From Cyanidiococcus yangmingshanensis (lineage: Eukaryota; Rhodophyta; Bangiophyceae; Cyanidiales; Cyanidiaceae): DNA of 64,000 nucleotides. Both the position numbers and the translations under genes were made by a program. The stretch is from positions 248,001 to 312,000 of the forward strand of contig VWRR01000019.1 of the NCBI GenBank assembly GCA_013995675.1, written 5' to 3'. Positions 1 through 9,842 of the stretch are shown here, in pieces. How positions within the stretch are numbered: position 1 is the first letter of the stretch; the number at the start of each line of letters is the position of its first letter. A model generated the notes under the pieces. The model worked only from the letters and a program-made list of their open reading frames with translations. It did not search any database and had not been told where the DNA came from.

Positions 1-2
1 TG

Positions 3-260
3 CTGATTCAATATTTCGCAGCAATTGCCGGTCGATTGGTATGTTTCATGGTCATTGGCTCTGATCACAGTCAAGCTGAAGTCCAAGTTCTGAATCGATC
101 GCTTGCACTCGATCGCGCTCGGACGCTTGTGGAGACCCTCCCCTTGCTCAATGCGGATCGCCATCTGCTACACAGTGAGTTGGAAGGCTTGGATGAGCGG
201 GACGTGGTTCGAAACCAGCGTTGGCTCTTGCGAGATCCATTGCGCGCGTTGCGCTTTTAA
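3..260 (+). CDS. C-terminal fragment of an unidentified protein
   Basis: The frame is open from the left edge of the window to a TAA stop at 258-260, giving the last 85 or so residues of a protein whose start lies outside. The visible part is mostly helical and rich in Leu, Arg and Asp, with a run of hydrophobic residues at its beginning (LVCFMVIG). I do not recognise the family. An ATG at 48 could serve as an internal start, but the frame continues upstream of it, so a truncated larger gene is more likely. Confidence 0.35.
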   Translation: MIQYFAAIAGRLVCFMVIGSDHSQAEVQVLNRSLALDRARTLVETLPLLNADRHLLHSELEGLDERDVVRNQRWLLRDPLRALRF

Positions 261-281
261 ACCTCCCTGCAGGATTCATGT

Positions 282-391
282 CATGGATTCAGAGGTGTCT
301 GTTTCCATGTTTCTCTTTCACGAACGAGACGCTGATAGGGGTAGTTTGTTTTAGGGACCTGTAACATGGATTCAGAGGTGTCTGTTTCCAT
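282..391. repeat. 27-bp perfect direct repeat, two copies 83 bp apart
   Basis: The 27 bases at 282-308 recur exactly at 365-391. Both copies begin catggattcagagg and end with tgtttccat. The sequence between them is not repeated. The region has no convincing gene, so this is a non-coding direct repeat of unknown role. Confidence 0.85.
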
Positions 392-869
392 ATCGCCATG
401 ATTCAGACGAGGCTTATGGCGGTCTTGTCGCATAGTTCTTACCGCCAAGGATAGGCACTCATCGCGATGAAAGGACAGAAAAGTCAGACCGATTTCATGG
501 CCTGCTGCAGGATTCAAGGCGGCCTCTTCAGCCGAGAACGAGTGAGGTAATCTGCTCGCACGGCCTCTACCTAGACGGACAGAGTTCCCATCATGATGCA
601 AAGAGAAGGCTGGGAAAATGACACGCGGCACTGATGTCTCTCCAACTTGCCTGCCAATGGCTGAGCTCCTACCATTCGAAATCTCCTGGAGACATCCCCA
701 AACGATGCGCACCATGCTAAATGCACTCTTCTCGAACGCTCTTCAGAACACACCCGGTCGACTGACAAGACGCATCTGGAGATAACGCGCAACCTGAACT
801 CGGTGGATATGACGCTGGCTAGCAGTGATCAAATCATGCCAGTGCCGAGCCTGGGGGAAACACACCAGT
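392..869. other. gene-free stretch
   Basis: Only frames without protein-like composition are present here. A minus-strand frame (715-281) runs through the direct repeats and resembles no family I know. Confidence 0.4.
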
Positions 870-1314
870 TTAACGAATCCCGCCAGAACTCGGGGATGAT
901 CGCGCCCAGAACGATCGTCCTCGGATCGCAAACCATCCCCCCAACGAAAAGCTAGAAACGTAGTCGAAGGCAGCGTAGCCGACACTCAGTCCGAATGCTG
1001 CGGAAGCACCCACGAGCATCGGTTGGACTACCCAGTGCGTAAAGAGCATCCATCGTTGTATGCATCCATGTCCCCGCGCCGTTCTGAGGATCAACCAGTG
1101 CAGCAGAGCGACGCAGGGAGAAGGGCGCAGTAGCGGGGAGCTCCGACTCGGCATCTTGCGACTCCACTTCACTTTGCGCCTCTTCAGAGCCATCTTCATC
1201 GCTCAACTCGCTGCTTTCCGCGGGGTCGGTGGTCGATAGTGCGCCCATAGACTGCACAAACTCCTGACGTTTGCGCGGGGACCAGTAGTTCCTTCGTGCA
1301 GAGACGCGCGGCAT
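870..1314 (-). CDS. small single-pass membrane protein with acidic N-terminus
   Basis: The frame starts with an ATG at 1314. It has a basic start (MPRVSARRNYW), an acidic stretch (SSELSDEDGSEEAQSEVE), then Ser/Ala-rich sequence. The likely membrane helix (VVQPMLVGASAAFGLSVGYAA) lies in the neighbouring frame, which stays open to a stop at 870. One base must be skipped near 1050-1100 to join the two. Acidic cytosolic region, single helix and short tail would suit an organelle outer-membrane protein such as a Tom22-like subunit, but I see no diagnostic motif. The call rests on composition only. Confidence 0.35.
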
Positions 1315-2071
1315 AGCCAGAGAACTTCAGCACGCCCGAACGTACCGAACACTTTCCTAGCGGTGCGTGCGTGCGCGCAGTCGCCGATCGACACGCATGG
1401 CCAATGTGGCGGGAAAGATGTCACGCGGGAGGAGTGTCACACGCTAATGAACGCACGTCGGACATTCATTCGGGCGCTTCGAACGGCTCCTATGAATGGG
1501 TTACTTCATGACAGCGTGACTGCTTTCTGGCACCAGCATTCCGGAGCGCTATTGCCTGCTTCCTCACTGCAGACGCGTGGGCGCTTTGGGGCCTGCGATA
1601 TGGTTTCGAGCCATAGCAGGGGCCAGGATCTCCGATGTCGGAAACGATCCGGCATGCCACGTTGAAGTGTCCTCGCTGGTGAAGAGCCACATACTGGCGA
1701 TCGGATAAACTTTTTATTCGCTCCGCTTGCAAGAAAGGATGCGCGCGTTCCGTCAATATGGGCAACGGTTGATGCCTGCAAGATGGATTCTCGATAGATA
1801 CAGTGCGCTTTCCCATCCTAGGGTATCTCGAGATGCGAATGCAACACGCTCGATCCGTTCACATCTCTTTGAATTGGCCGGTGGTGACGTCAACGGATGC
1901 TGAAACAGATTGGTGTTCACCCGTTACGATCAAGGGAAGCGTGGCTCGTTTCGCAGCTGCTACGCCGCGAGGTGAGCACGCGCGCACGACTGATTCCCTC
2001 TCGGGGGCGGCAGGCAAACGCGATACTGGCCATGTCCCTAACGCCGGCCGATTTTATCAGAGGGAAACGTT
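1315..2071. other. intergenic, no supported gene
   Basis: Short overlapping frames occur on the plus strand at 1803-2112 and could hide a small gene broken by a frame change. Nothing in them is recognisable. Confidence 0.3.
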
Positions 2072-2872
2072 CTAATCGCGTCTGGGCGCTAGGGTATCAG
2101 CACACTTGCTGAGCGCCCCTAAACGGCTGCATCGGTCAAGAGACTGCGTCGCTGGCACGTACCATCGTCTCCGCCAACTACCCAGAAACAGGTGTACAGG
2201 AGCAGGCACTAGGGATCGAAATCGGGCAAGCTCCACTGGGTCGTCCTTGATGGCTTCATAGAAGCTCACGACATGAAGGCGCTTCTGTTCAGCGTTGAGG
2301 CGGCGTCGAACTTGCTCCTCAAATGAACGTTGTTTCCGGGGTGGAATGCTCTCGGCCACCGCTGCAACCACCAACGATTGTTCAGTCGCATACGCCTGCT
2401 CCATCAGGTGTGCGAGGCGCGTCGCCGCCTGCTCCAAGCGTTGTCGGTGGCGAGGACACTGATCCGGAGTGGCGCAGGCAGCCAGTTCAGTGCGCAGCCG
2501 CTGCGCAAGCAGTTGGATATTCTGCTCGTGTCGTTCGGAAACACGCAGAATCGGTTTTACCCTTTCCGCCGATAAATTTTTTTGCAGAAAGGGCAAAAAA
2601 AGCTCGTTTTGGACGAGGAGAAAGTCCTGCAAGTTCACATCCAGTAACCAACGTGCCGCCTGGTCGAGCGAACGAGCAGTGCACGCACCTCGGTCTCGCC
2701 CGCAGCGAAGCAGCCGAGCGGCCTGTTGAAAGCGTTTCGCATCTCGCACCAACGCTGCCTGGTGCCAACGCCAACCGTGAATATGAAACCGACTCAACCG
2801 GTCCTGCTGACGATCGTTCAGCTCAAGTTCTAGTTGTGCTCGCGCGATGAAAACCGCGCTGAGCATCTCCAT
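2072..2872 (-). CDS. hemerythrin-like four-helix protein
   Basis: An intact 266-residue frame opens with an ATG at 2872. It is almost entirely helical. The pattern recalls the hemerythrin/HHE fold: a first helix with spaced histidines (FHIHGWRWHQ), a second helix ending NELFLPFL like the family's EExxLFPxL, a third starting ERHEQN, and a fourth with LAHLMEQAYATEQ. Hemerythrin domains bind a di-iron centre through His and Glu/Asp. Here several expected ligands are absent or moved (Phe and Asn where His and Glu usually sit), so metal binding is doubtful. The C-terminal part (GSWRRRWYVPA) is basic and aromatic. The fold is inferred from pattern, not established. Confidence 0.45.
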   Translation of the reverse strand: MEMLSAVFIARAQLELELNDRQQDRLSRFHIHGWRWHQAALVRDAKRFQQAARLLRCGRDRGACTARSLDQAARWLLDVNLQDFLLVQNELFLPFLQKNLSAERVKPILRVSERHEQNIQLLAQRLRTELAACATPDQCPRHRQRLEQAATRLAHLMEQAYATEQSLVVAAVAESIPPRKQRSFEEQVRRRLNAEQKRLHVVSFYEAIKDDPVELARFRSLVPAPVHLFLGSWRRRWYVPATQSLDRCSRLGALSKCADTLAPRRD

Positions 2873-3121
2873 TCCGAACGCTATGGGAGCAGTTTAACAG
2901 ACCTAGCGACGTTTGCGAAAGACAGTTCTCGCCTAGCGTGCAATGTGACCTGCCTCGTCCGAAACCTATGCTGTTCCCAGATATTTTGGCACACAAGAGC
3001 GTTTTGCGCGATCATCAGCTGGGAGATCCGCCGACGGTCGGGTGAGCGCGCGCGCACCACCTTGAAACGAATCGACTTGCGGTGCTCGTTTCCGTCTACG
3101 CATGCGGCGAATCTATCCTGG

Positions 3122-3152
<31 letters not shown>

Positions 3153-3431
3153 CGTAACGCTATCATCCGCCATGCGTTCGTTCAGGAACGCGCGATCTCG
3201 GAGGCGCATCACCAGGCCTTTCCCGATGGCCGTGCGTGCCGAGCGATACCAGACGGCTGGCCATGGGCGTGCCGGAGGCCTCAAGGCGTCACGTCAGGGA
3301 AATGGTCACGCTCGCCACGCACCACGGGCATCTGTTTGTCGCTCAGCGCCCGACCAGTTTGATTCCGTGCCTTGCGTGGCGCTAAGCACCCGGATAGCTG
3401 CAGCGTGTCGCGGTTTACTGCTATCGAGTTC
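2873..3431. other. intergenic with microsatellite
   Basis: This spacer lies between the divergent hemerythrin-like gene and NudC gene, so it probably holds both promoters. I see no clear core element. It contains the CACG tetranucleotide run listed separately. Confidence 0.5.
3123..3154. repeat. (CACG)8 microsatellite
   Basis: Eight uninterrupted CACG units lie in the divergent spacer upstream of the NudC-like gene. Confidence 0.95.
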
Positions 3432-3878
3432 ATGGCCGGTAATGGCGGCGAAACGGAGGTTTATACATGGACACAGACCTTGCAGCAAGTAACTGTCGTT
3501 CTAAAGCAAGCAGTGGCCCATAAACGGGACTTGAAGGTGACCATTCGTGTGAACAGGCTGCAGGTTGAGTGCGGTGGTCGTGTGTTGATCGACGGCGAAC
3601 TGCACCGGCCGATCAAGCCTGGGGACTCGCTCTGGTACCTTGAGGGATCTCGCTTGGTCATTGAACTGGAGAAAGCGAATAACATGGAGTGGTGGTCACG
3701 TGTGATCGTCGGAGACCCAGAGATTGATCCGACCAAGTGTGAACCGGAAACGAGCCATTTATCTGATCTCGACGGAGAGACGCGGCAGCTCGTCGAGAAG
3801 ATGATGCTGCAGCAACGAGCTCGGTTGCAGGCGGAACGAAGCTCGAGTCAACAAGGGGGGTCCTGTTTGAAACGTTGA
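3432..3878 (+). CDS. NudC-like CS-domain co-chaperone
   Basis: NudC proteins are p23/Hsp20-fold co-chaperones that act with Hsp90 and with dynein regulators in the cytosol. The 148-residue product starts at the ATG at 3432, which directly precedes the domain. It contains the CS core (YTWTQTLQQVTVVL), the inner strands (VNRLQVECGGRVLIDGEL), the tryptophan-bearing strands (PGDSLWYLEG), the family signature NNMEWWSRVIVGDPEID, and the C-terminal LSDLDGETRQLVEKMM that is specific to NudC itself. The long N-terminal coiled-coil region of animal NudC is missing, so this is the minimal form. The frame is unbroken. Confidence 0.93.
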   Translation: MAGNGGETEVYTWTQTLQQVTVVLKQAVAHKRDLKVTIRVNRLQVECGGRVLIDGELHRPIKPGDSLWYLEGSRLVIELEKANNMEWWSRVIVGDPEIDPTKCEPETSHLSDLDGETRQLVEKMMLQQRARLQAERSSSQQGGSCLKR

Positions 3879-4994
3879 CAGTGCGGCATTCACCGGAGGC
3901 AAGGTCGTCGCCAATTCGATGTTATGCGAGCATTCTCGGCGATTGCTGTTGGTGGTCGCCAAGTCTCAGCGACTGACCGGCGATCGCACCTAACGCTGCT
4001 CTGATTCTTTTCCGCTCCCCCGGGTCAGTCAACAGCGCTAGGTTTGGTACGGGACACGCTTGCTGGTTTCTTGTCTGCGCCGCCTTACCAACCAACGTTT
4101 ATGGTGCGCTCGCTGTGCTATCCGCGTGCTTTTCAACCCGTTCTGGCTTTCTAGTCATATAAAGCATGCTGTGACAAGGGCCGCTGGACCACTGGCTGGT
4201 GCCTGTCGCCCGCACTCGCGCAAACCGAGCTTGTGATCATGCCGAGGCCGCCGACATTCTGCACGATATAGGTCCGGACGCGGTCCCCGCTGACGCAACG
4301 GAGACGCGACCAGTCAAGCATCGGATCTGGTCGCGTCAATAGAATCAGACGTACCACAAGGACGCTGATGATGACTGCAGTTATCTCGCGCGTCGCAGTT
4401 CAACCGGGATGTCATCGATGTCCAGGAGACGTACCGAGTCGGGGAGCCGGCGAGGTGGCGGATAGCTCTGCGGCCGTTCCTCCGGCTTCGGATGGGGTTG
4501 CTTTCACCGTCGAGCACTCGCGAAGAAACGACTCACGCGCAAACTGCCAACAATCATGGTCTAGTTGACTTCGCACGCTTGACCAGTAGTCTTGTCGAAG
4601 CATATCAGAGCGAGCGTAGAACGGCGCAGGCCGTTGAAGACCCCGTTGTTCGTCTGGGTCGTTGGGGTCACGTCGCCGACCGTGCGCAACTGTCCAGAAA
4701 AAGTTCGGCAAGTTCTGAACCAGGTGGATAGCCGCTACGAAGAACCACATAAACCTTTCGAAACCCAGATTAAACCCCGAATGAGTCACAGTCAAGATCC
4801 GCTCGGAGTGTCTCTGAACAAAACACGGTCGCACCTAGTGAAAGCGCCTTGTAAGCTGCAGTGCGGCAAGCGACGAGCCAAAGCCAATCAATCGTACGCG
4901 TCTGACAGCCTGCCGAGTACGCCTTCGCCGCCACGTTCTCAAAAAAGGCACTCGTCAAGAGCGCGAGGTCTGTGTTCCCTGTTTCGACTCAGTA
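3879..4994. other. intergenic, no supported gene
   Basis: A minus-strand frame (4834-4412, 140 residues) contains a possible membrane helix (MWFFVAAIHLVQNL). It has no recognisable family and no conservation evidence, so it is not called a gene. Confidence 0.3.
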
Positions 4995-5148
4995 TGGTGC
5001 TAACGCGATTCGAACGCGTGCGGGCGTTTTGCCCAGAGGATCTTGAGTCCTCCCCCTTGGGTGGGCCCCTAGAGTCGAACGCACGCCGTTTCGAAGGACG
5101 GCGGCCGTGACGGACCCATCGGTGACAAACCACTCGGAGCATAGCACC
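4995..5148 (-). tRNA. tRNA-Leu(CAA) with D-loop intron
   Basis: Read on the minus strand, the 5' acceptor GGTGCTA (5148-5142) pairs perfectly with the 3' TAGCACC (5002-4996), followed by discriminator A at 4995. The anticodon arm GAGGA-CTCAAGA-TCCTC carries CAA, decoding UUG leucine. A long variable arm (GGGC-AAAAC-GCCC) and a T-arm (ACGCG-TTCGAAT-CGCGT) follow, as expected for class II tRNA-Leu. The D-loop begins GAGTGGTT, but its closing AAGGGG lies about 69 nt further on. The insert (about 5127-5059) is therefore an intron in the D-loop rather than next to the anticodon. It forms a 7-bp helix (TGGGTCC with GGGCCCA) near its ends and an inner hairpin. CCA is not encoded. The D-stem carries one apparent extra base. 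Confidence 0.93.
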
Positions 5149-6038
5149 GTCGTGATCGACGCAGGGCATCGCGCCTCAGCGGATGCTTGACGTACGAAGA
5201 GGCGGTGTAATTGCTTTATAAAGCCGTCGATTGGCGCGCGCTGGCAGGTCGACACCCATCGATGGATCAAGAGGCGCGTGCGCGCAACGCCATGCCGCTT
5301 CCGAGTGGATCCGCCGAGATGCGGATCGATGGGGGAAGGGTTCGTTTTTCGTTGGGGGGCAGCACGACAGGATCGGATGGATTGGGACACGTGTCCGTGC
5401 ATGGCGGGGGCATCTCATTCGTTCTGCGCGTCGCATGTATGGGGACGCTTGTCGCCTGACGAGCCGGAGTGCTGACCGAGCGCCTCAGATCTGCTGTGCG
5501 TGGATCCGCCGGGATGCGGATTGATCGCAAATTGGTTTTTTGCTTTGAGACGGATGAACATATAGCGCTTGTGCAGCGATTGGTTGAGGAGCATCTTTTG
5601 GAATCTACTCTCTAGATTACATTGCCAGCGAGTCCCTTCGCAGTCACTCTTTTTCAGCAGATAATGATCAAGGACCTGTCCTGAAATCAGTTCAGAGGCG
5701 CCTCTCTCATCCGCTCTCTAGACGGCTCACATACTTCTAGTTGGGTGCGATACATCGTTGGCCTCGCGTATATATCTGCGGAACGAGTGATCCAACGGGG
5801 CCTCTCAGCGTGGGACCATATCCCTTTGGGCGTAAAAATGCGGATATGGGTCTTTTCAAGCATCATTCCAAATTCGGCTGCCATTGCGAGCCGAAATCCC
5901 TCACCATCGTTCCACGCGCAGAATACGAATACAGCTCGATGCTTTCACACGTCATCGTGAGCGATATTTTACGACATGGAGTACATCGCCTATCTTGCAT
6001 TGCATGCAGCTTTTAAGGGTCTCCGGAGTAATCAAAGT
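5149..6038. other. intergenic, no supported gene
   Basis: No protein-like frame is present. The stretch holds the pair of 26-bp near-identical repeats listed separately. Confidence 0.45.
5305..5525. repeat. 26-bp near-identical repeat pair
   Basis: Copies lie at 5305-5330 and 5500-5525, in the same orientation, with two mismatches in 26 bases. Each contains ggatccgccg and a central gatgcggat, and is itself partly palindromic around BamHI-like ggatcc and atccgc/gcggat. Confidence 0.8.
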
Positions 6039-7391
6039 TCAGGCGGGTGTCCGAAGGCGTCGGCGAGGCGTCGTCGGTTCTCGGCTGGTCTCCGCACAGG
6101 CCTCGCCAGTGATCCATTCAATGCCGCAGGTGACGATACAGGTCATGTGCGCGTCCGGACCATATACCTCGACCGGTATGCCGAGTTCTTCCCCAACCTG
6201 TTCCATCATGCGCAAACCTGTCTCATAGTTTGGACCGCCACGGCGCACGAGCAACTTTACTCGAGCAACTTGCAGCTTACCTGCAAAGTCCTTGAGTGCC
6301 TGCACAATACCCGTGAAGGTAGCGGCAACGTCCGTAAAGTTGGCAATTCCTCCTCCGATGAGAAGACATCGGGGCTTCCCATCTGGCTCACTGGTGGCAA
6401 GTTCGAGGATCGCCCTAGCGAAAAGGTACGTTTCTTCCGGCTTGGGATTGCCACTATACTCAGCATAGTTCGCCAGCTCGTCTCCATAACCAAGATCGAC
6501 CACTGTATCGCTATAGATGACAGAAGCACCGCCACCAGCAACCATCGTCCAGATTCTTCCACGCGGATTGAGGACCGTGAGCTTCAGCGATGCACTCGAC
6601 TTGGCGTCGAGGTTGGCCACGAGGCGTTCCTGAGGCCACTTGGAGCGCCCCCAAGGTTCAGGAAATTGAATATCCAACCACTTCCGAGCGTTCTTGAAGG
6701 CAGCATAAGAGTCAAGTTCAGCGCGCAGATCCAGTGGCCAGACTTGAGCCTCTGGCATCGCAAGTCCGTCATCGGCTGGTCCGGGTGCGATCGTCAAGGG
6801 ATTCATCTCCAGAAACGTAAAGTCCAAGTCCTCAAAAACCGAATAGAGCTTGATTAGATAAGGTCGTAAAAGGTTGCGGGCATTTTCGTCCTTAAGGTCA
6901 ACGAGGAGGTCTTCAACCTGGTGTTCTTGCAGCGATGCCGCCGGCGACACCAACACCGTTCGCAACCTGTCCCAGTTGTCTTCCACGTTCATACCGCCAG
7001 CGCAGCTGAAGCCGATCAGGTTCCCTTGACGAACGCTCTGAATGCTCAGATAGAACTCGTTTTCGTGGGGAATATACGGCTCTACGATACACGTGCTGAC
7101 GCGGCCCCAGATGCCTTGAACCTCGATGTCTCCGCGCGTGTGGATAAGGTCCTCCGAAAATCCTGCTGCCTTTGAAAGGTCTGCATCCAACAGCACCAGA
7201 TTTTGTTTCCCGCGTCTCCCAAATAACATATCCGGTTTTACCACCAATCGACACGTAGAAAGCCAAGGATGTTCCGGCACGCTCTGCAGGAGACCGCGGC
7301 TTGCCGTTACTTGCACCGCTCGTAGTCGCCGTCCCAGATGATGACTCAGTAAGCGCTTTGCATCATATTCTCGGATTTTCTTCCTCGCCAT
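6039..7391 (-). CDS. ACLA: ATP-citrate lyase subunit A (ACLA)
   Basis: ATP-citrate lyase makes cytosolic acetyl-CoA and oxaloacetate from citrate, CoA and ATP. This is the smaller ATP-grasp subunit, as in plants, fungi and algae, where the enzyme is split. The product has 450 residues from the ATG at 7391 and opens with the family start MARKKIREYDAKRLL. It continues through the ATP-grasp lobe (LVVKPDMLFGRRGK), the substrate-loop segment (EPYIPHENEFYLSI), FTFLEMNPL, and the citrate-binding C-terminal domain (TMVAGGGASVIYSDT, ELANYAEYSGNP, LLIGGGIANFTDVA). The frame extends upstream of 7391, but that part is unconserved. The frame is unbroken. Its partner ACLB lies about 22 kb to the right on the same strand. 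Confidence 0.97.
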   Translation of the reverse strand: MARKKIREYDAKRLLSHHLGRRLRAVQVTASRGLLQSVPEHPWLSTCRLVVKPDMLFGRRGKQNLVLLDADLSKAAGFSEDLIHTRGDIEVQGIWGRVSTCIVEPYIPHENEFYLSIQSVRQGNLIGFSCAGGMNVEDNWDRLRTVLVSPAASLQEHQVEDLLVDLKDENARNLLRPYLIKLYSVFEDLDFTFLEMNPLTIAPGPADDGLAMPEAQVWPLDLRAELDSYAAFKNARKWLDIQFPEPWGRSKWPQERLVANLDAKSSASLKLTVLNPRGRIWTMVAGGGASVIYSDTVVDLGYGDELANYAEYSGNPKPEETYLFARAILELATSEPDGKPRCLLIGGGIANFTDVAATFTGIVQALKDFAGKLQVARVKLLVRRGGPNYETGLRMMEQVGEELGIPVEVYGPDAHMTCIVTCGIEWITGEACAETSREPTTPRRRLRTPA

Positions 7392-7779
7392 ATGAATCAA
7401 AGAGCTATGTTCAAGACAAACACGTCCAGATAGGTGCTCTCGACAACGAAGGAAAGTTGTGGGCGACTGATGCACCAATACCAACGCTAATCCGAAAAGC
7501 GCTCGATAGTTTGCCTTGAAACGGCTGTCCTCGTGCGCAGCCGTCTCGCCCAGAGACTGGACGTTCAGAAACAAGCACTCTTCTTTCTATGGAACTGATG
7601 TGATTCCAAGGTCACAGAAGAATCTCTTCGATCATCTGGGTAGTGCGGGTGATATTCGAAGCTTTTGAGTGGAGACGACGACTGTCAGGTCAGATTCGAG
7701 TGCCTTGGACACTCCAAGGTTGTGCTGTTGCCTCGGGTTCTCGTGGCGTCTCGATGCCAGCGTGAGTGGCCAGGAGACC

Positions 7780-9842
7780 ATGGATCCAAGCTCGGTATCT
7801 GATACCAGGTGCTTCGTGGATCGGGACGCACTCGACGAGGAACTCGCTTCCTGGCTCGAGTCCTGCCTCAAGGTTCAGTCGGAGCGGGCCCTGATAGACC
7901 GCACGCTCTTGTTGTACGGCCCTGGTGGCGTTGGAAAACGAACACGGGTACGCCGTGCTGCGCAGCGCCGAACGTGGAAGCTACTGTCGGTGCATGCGTC
8001 CAGGTTCCTACTAAACGATGCCATCTCGTCCGCGGTTGAACACCTTAGAGGTCTATTGCACCAGGCCGCGAACGATATTCTTCTCATTGAGGATGTGGAC
8101 TGGCTCGTAGATGATGCCCATCGAGCGGACTGGCTCGGTCTACATCATGGAGACACATCGCATAACCAGAATGGTGCTGCAGGGTCCTTGTCGACTCGTG
8201 AGCGGACGCTCGTCGCGGACGCTTGTCTTGCTGGTCATGGGCCGCTCGTGAAGCACTGCCTCTGGGCCACGTTGCTGTCAGAGATGCGCTGGCTTGGGAC
8301 CAGTTGATGGTGTCTCGAAAGGACCCGGAGCCCTAGTCGTGACCGCAAGAGCACCCTTGGCTGGTTTTCCATGTGCTCATCCGGTGCATCTGCCGAATTG
8401 GAGTCAACGGAAACAGTATCTAGAGCGACTGGGCGGATCCGCAGCCCTTGCAGACATCACGCCAGGCTATACGTATGCTGAACTGCGTCCCCTGATGCTG
8501 TCCCTGAAGGCTCGACACCATCACACCCGAACACATGAAAGCGCAGATGAAAAAACACTGTCATCGGATAGCGCTGTCCGAACAGCAAGCGTTCAGCTGC
8601 CGAGATATCGCTCCTGGCAAAAACGAGTCCATTCTGGACTTGACGCTAGCGTCGGAGAGCGTGCCGGCTGGAAGGTATTGGCACGACATCTCTGGAGACA
8701 CAAACAGTTTCGAGTATGCAGGTGATGATCATGAACGTGATGTGGATGCCCCTGCCCAGACACTGGTCTGCGATCGAGAGGGTGATCATCACCAGCGACC
8801 AGCCTCAGTGCTAGGGCGAGCATACGAAGAAAACCGCTTGACATCAATAGCCACGCCACACGAATATGAACAACGCCGACCCGTTTCGGACCAAAGCGCT
8901 ATGGACTCGAAAGAGGTGACTTTGAGGGCGTTCAGGCATCCACCAGTAACTGCGCAGCCGGATGGTCAGGAAATCCTCGACCAGGACATACCTCTGACGC
9001 TCAGCGATATCCCTGCGCCCGCAATTGTGAGACAAGTGGGTGCACTTCGATGGTGGCGTTCCCTGAAACCGAGAAGAATCGATTTCTTGTTCGGTCAAAG
9101 TGTACGAGAGGCCCATCGAATGGTCCGTCGAGCACTTATGGCCCACATGGATGAAGAGCATCACTCTGAAACCCATCAACAGCGAGGCAACATCCTGGGT
9201 GTGCTGTTGCACGGGCCCTCAGGCAACGGCAAGACGCTGTTCGCTGAGATGCTCGCTCATCCTTGGCGAGATACCGAACAACATCGAGACTGGCCAGCGT
9301 TAAACTTGATCCCTATCCAAGCGGCCGACATTGTCTCTGCTCGTGTGGGTGAGGCCGAACGAGCCATGCGTAGTGTCCTGACGGTCTGTGAATCAATGGG
9401 GAACTGTGTGCTCTTCATTGACCATATCGAGATGCTGACACCAGCTCGAGACGCTCTGCTAGAAGCGGGTGGTGTTCACGAACGCGTCCTGAGCTTGCTC
9501 CTCCAGTATCTGGACGGTTTCTATGCTCGACAGGGGCGTCATTTCGGTTTCGTGGTCGCTACAGATGTCCCTCACGTACTGGACCGAGCCCTGCTGAGGC
9601 CTGGACGCCTCGATATCCAGGTTGCACTGTCCGCACCCGATGCGGAGGCTCGGCAGGAGGCCATCGAGTATCATCTCTGTAGATCCATCAAGTCGATAAC
9701 GCTACCATCTCGACTCAGAGCGGCCTCGACGGCCTTGGTTGCGTCGACCTCGGGGCAGAGCATGGCTGCAGTGCGACAAGCAGCCTCAGACCTGGCATGG
9801 AATCTCGTTGGCGGCCTCGACGCTCTGCTTCAGTCTAAATAA
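7780..9842 (+). CDS. tandem AAA+ ATPase, AFG2/peroxin-like, degenerate
   Basis: Two AAA modules can be seen. Module 1 (from about residue 45) has Walker A GPGGVGKRT and Walker B-like ILLIEDVDWL, in which the usual Asp-Glu pair is changed, then ALVVTARAPLAGFP. Module 2 has Walker A GPSGNGKT (about 9210), Walker B VLFIDHIEML with His in place of the catalytic Glu, sensor ATDVPHVLDRALL, and the arginine-finger motif RPGRLD. The ATG at 7780 is preferred because the frame upstream lacks an ATG. There is almost no N-domain, unlike PEX1, PEX6 or CDC48. The coding signal changes frame near 8230, 8330 and 8540. Layout suits the PEX1/PEX6/AFG2 group of double-ring unfoldases, but which member cannot be decided. 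Confidence 0.7.

Noticed and set aside
200-225. GGTTCGAAACC resembling a tRNA T-arm
   Set aside because: Only three pairs of the stem form, no acceptor or anticodon arm is found nearby, and it lies inside the open frame at the left edge.
281-715. Minus-strand frame of 144 residues
   Set aside because: It runs through the direct repeats, has no protein-like composition, and its start has no supporting context.
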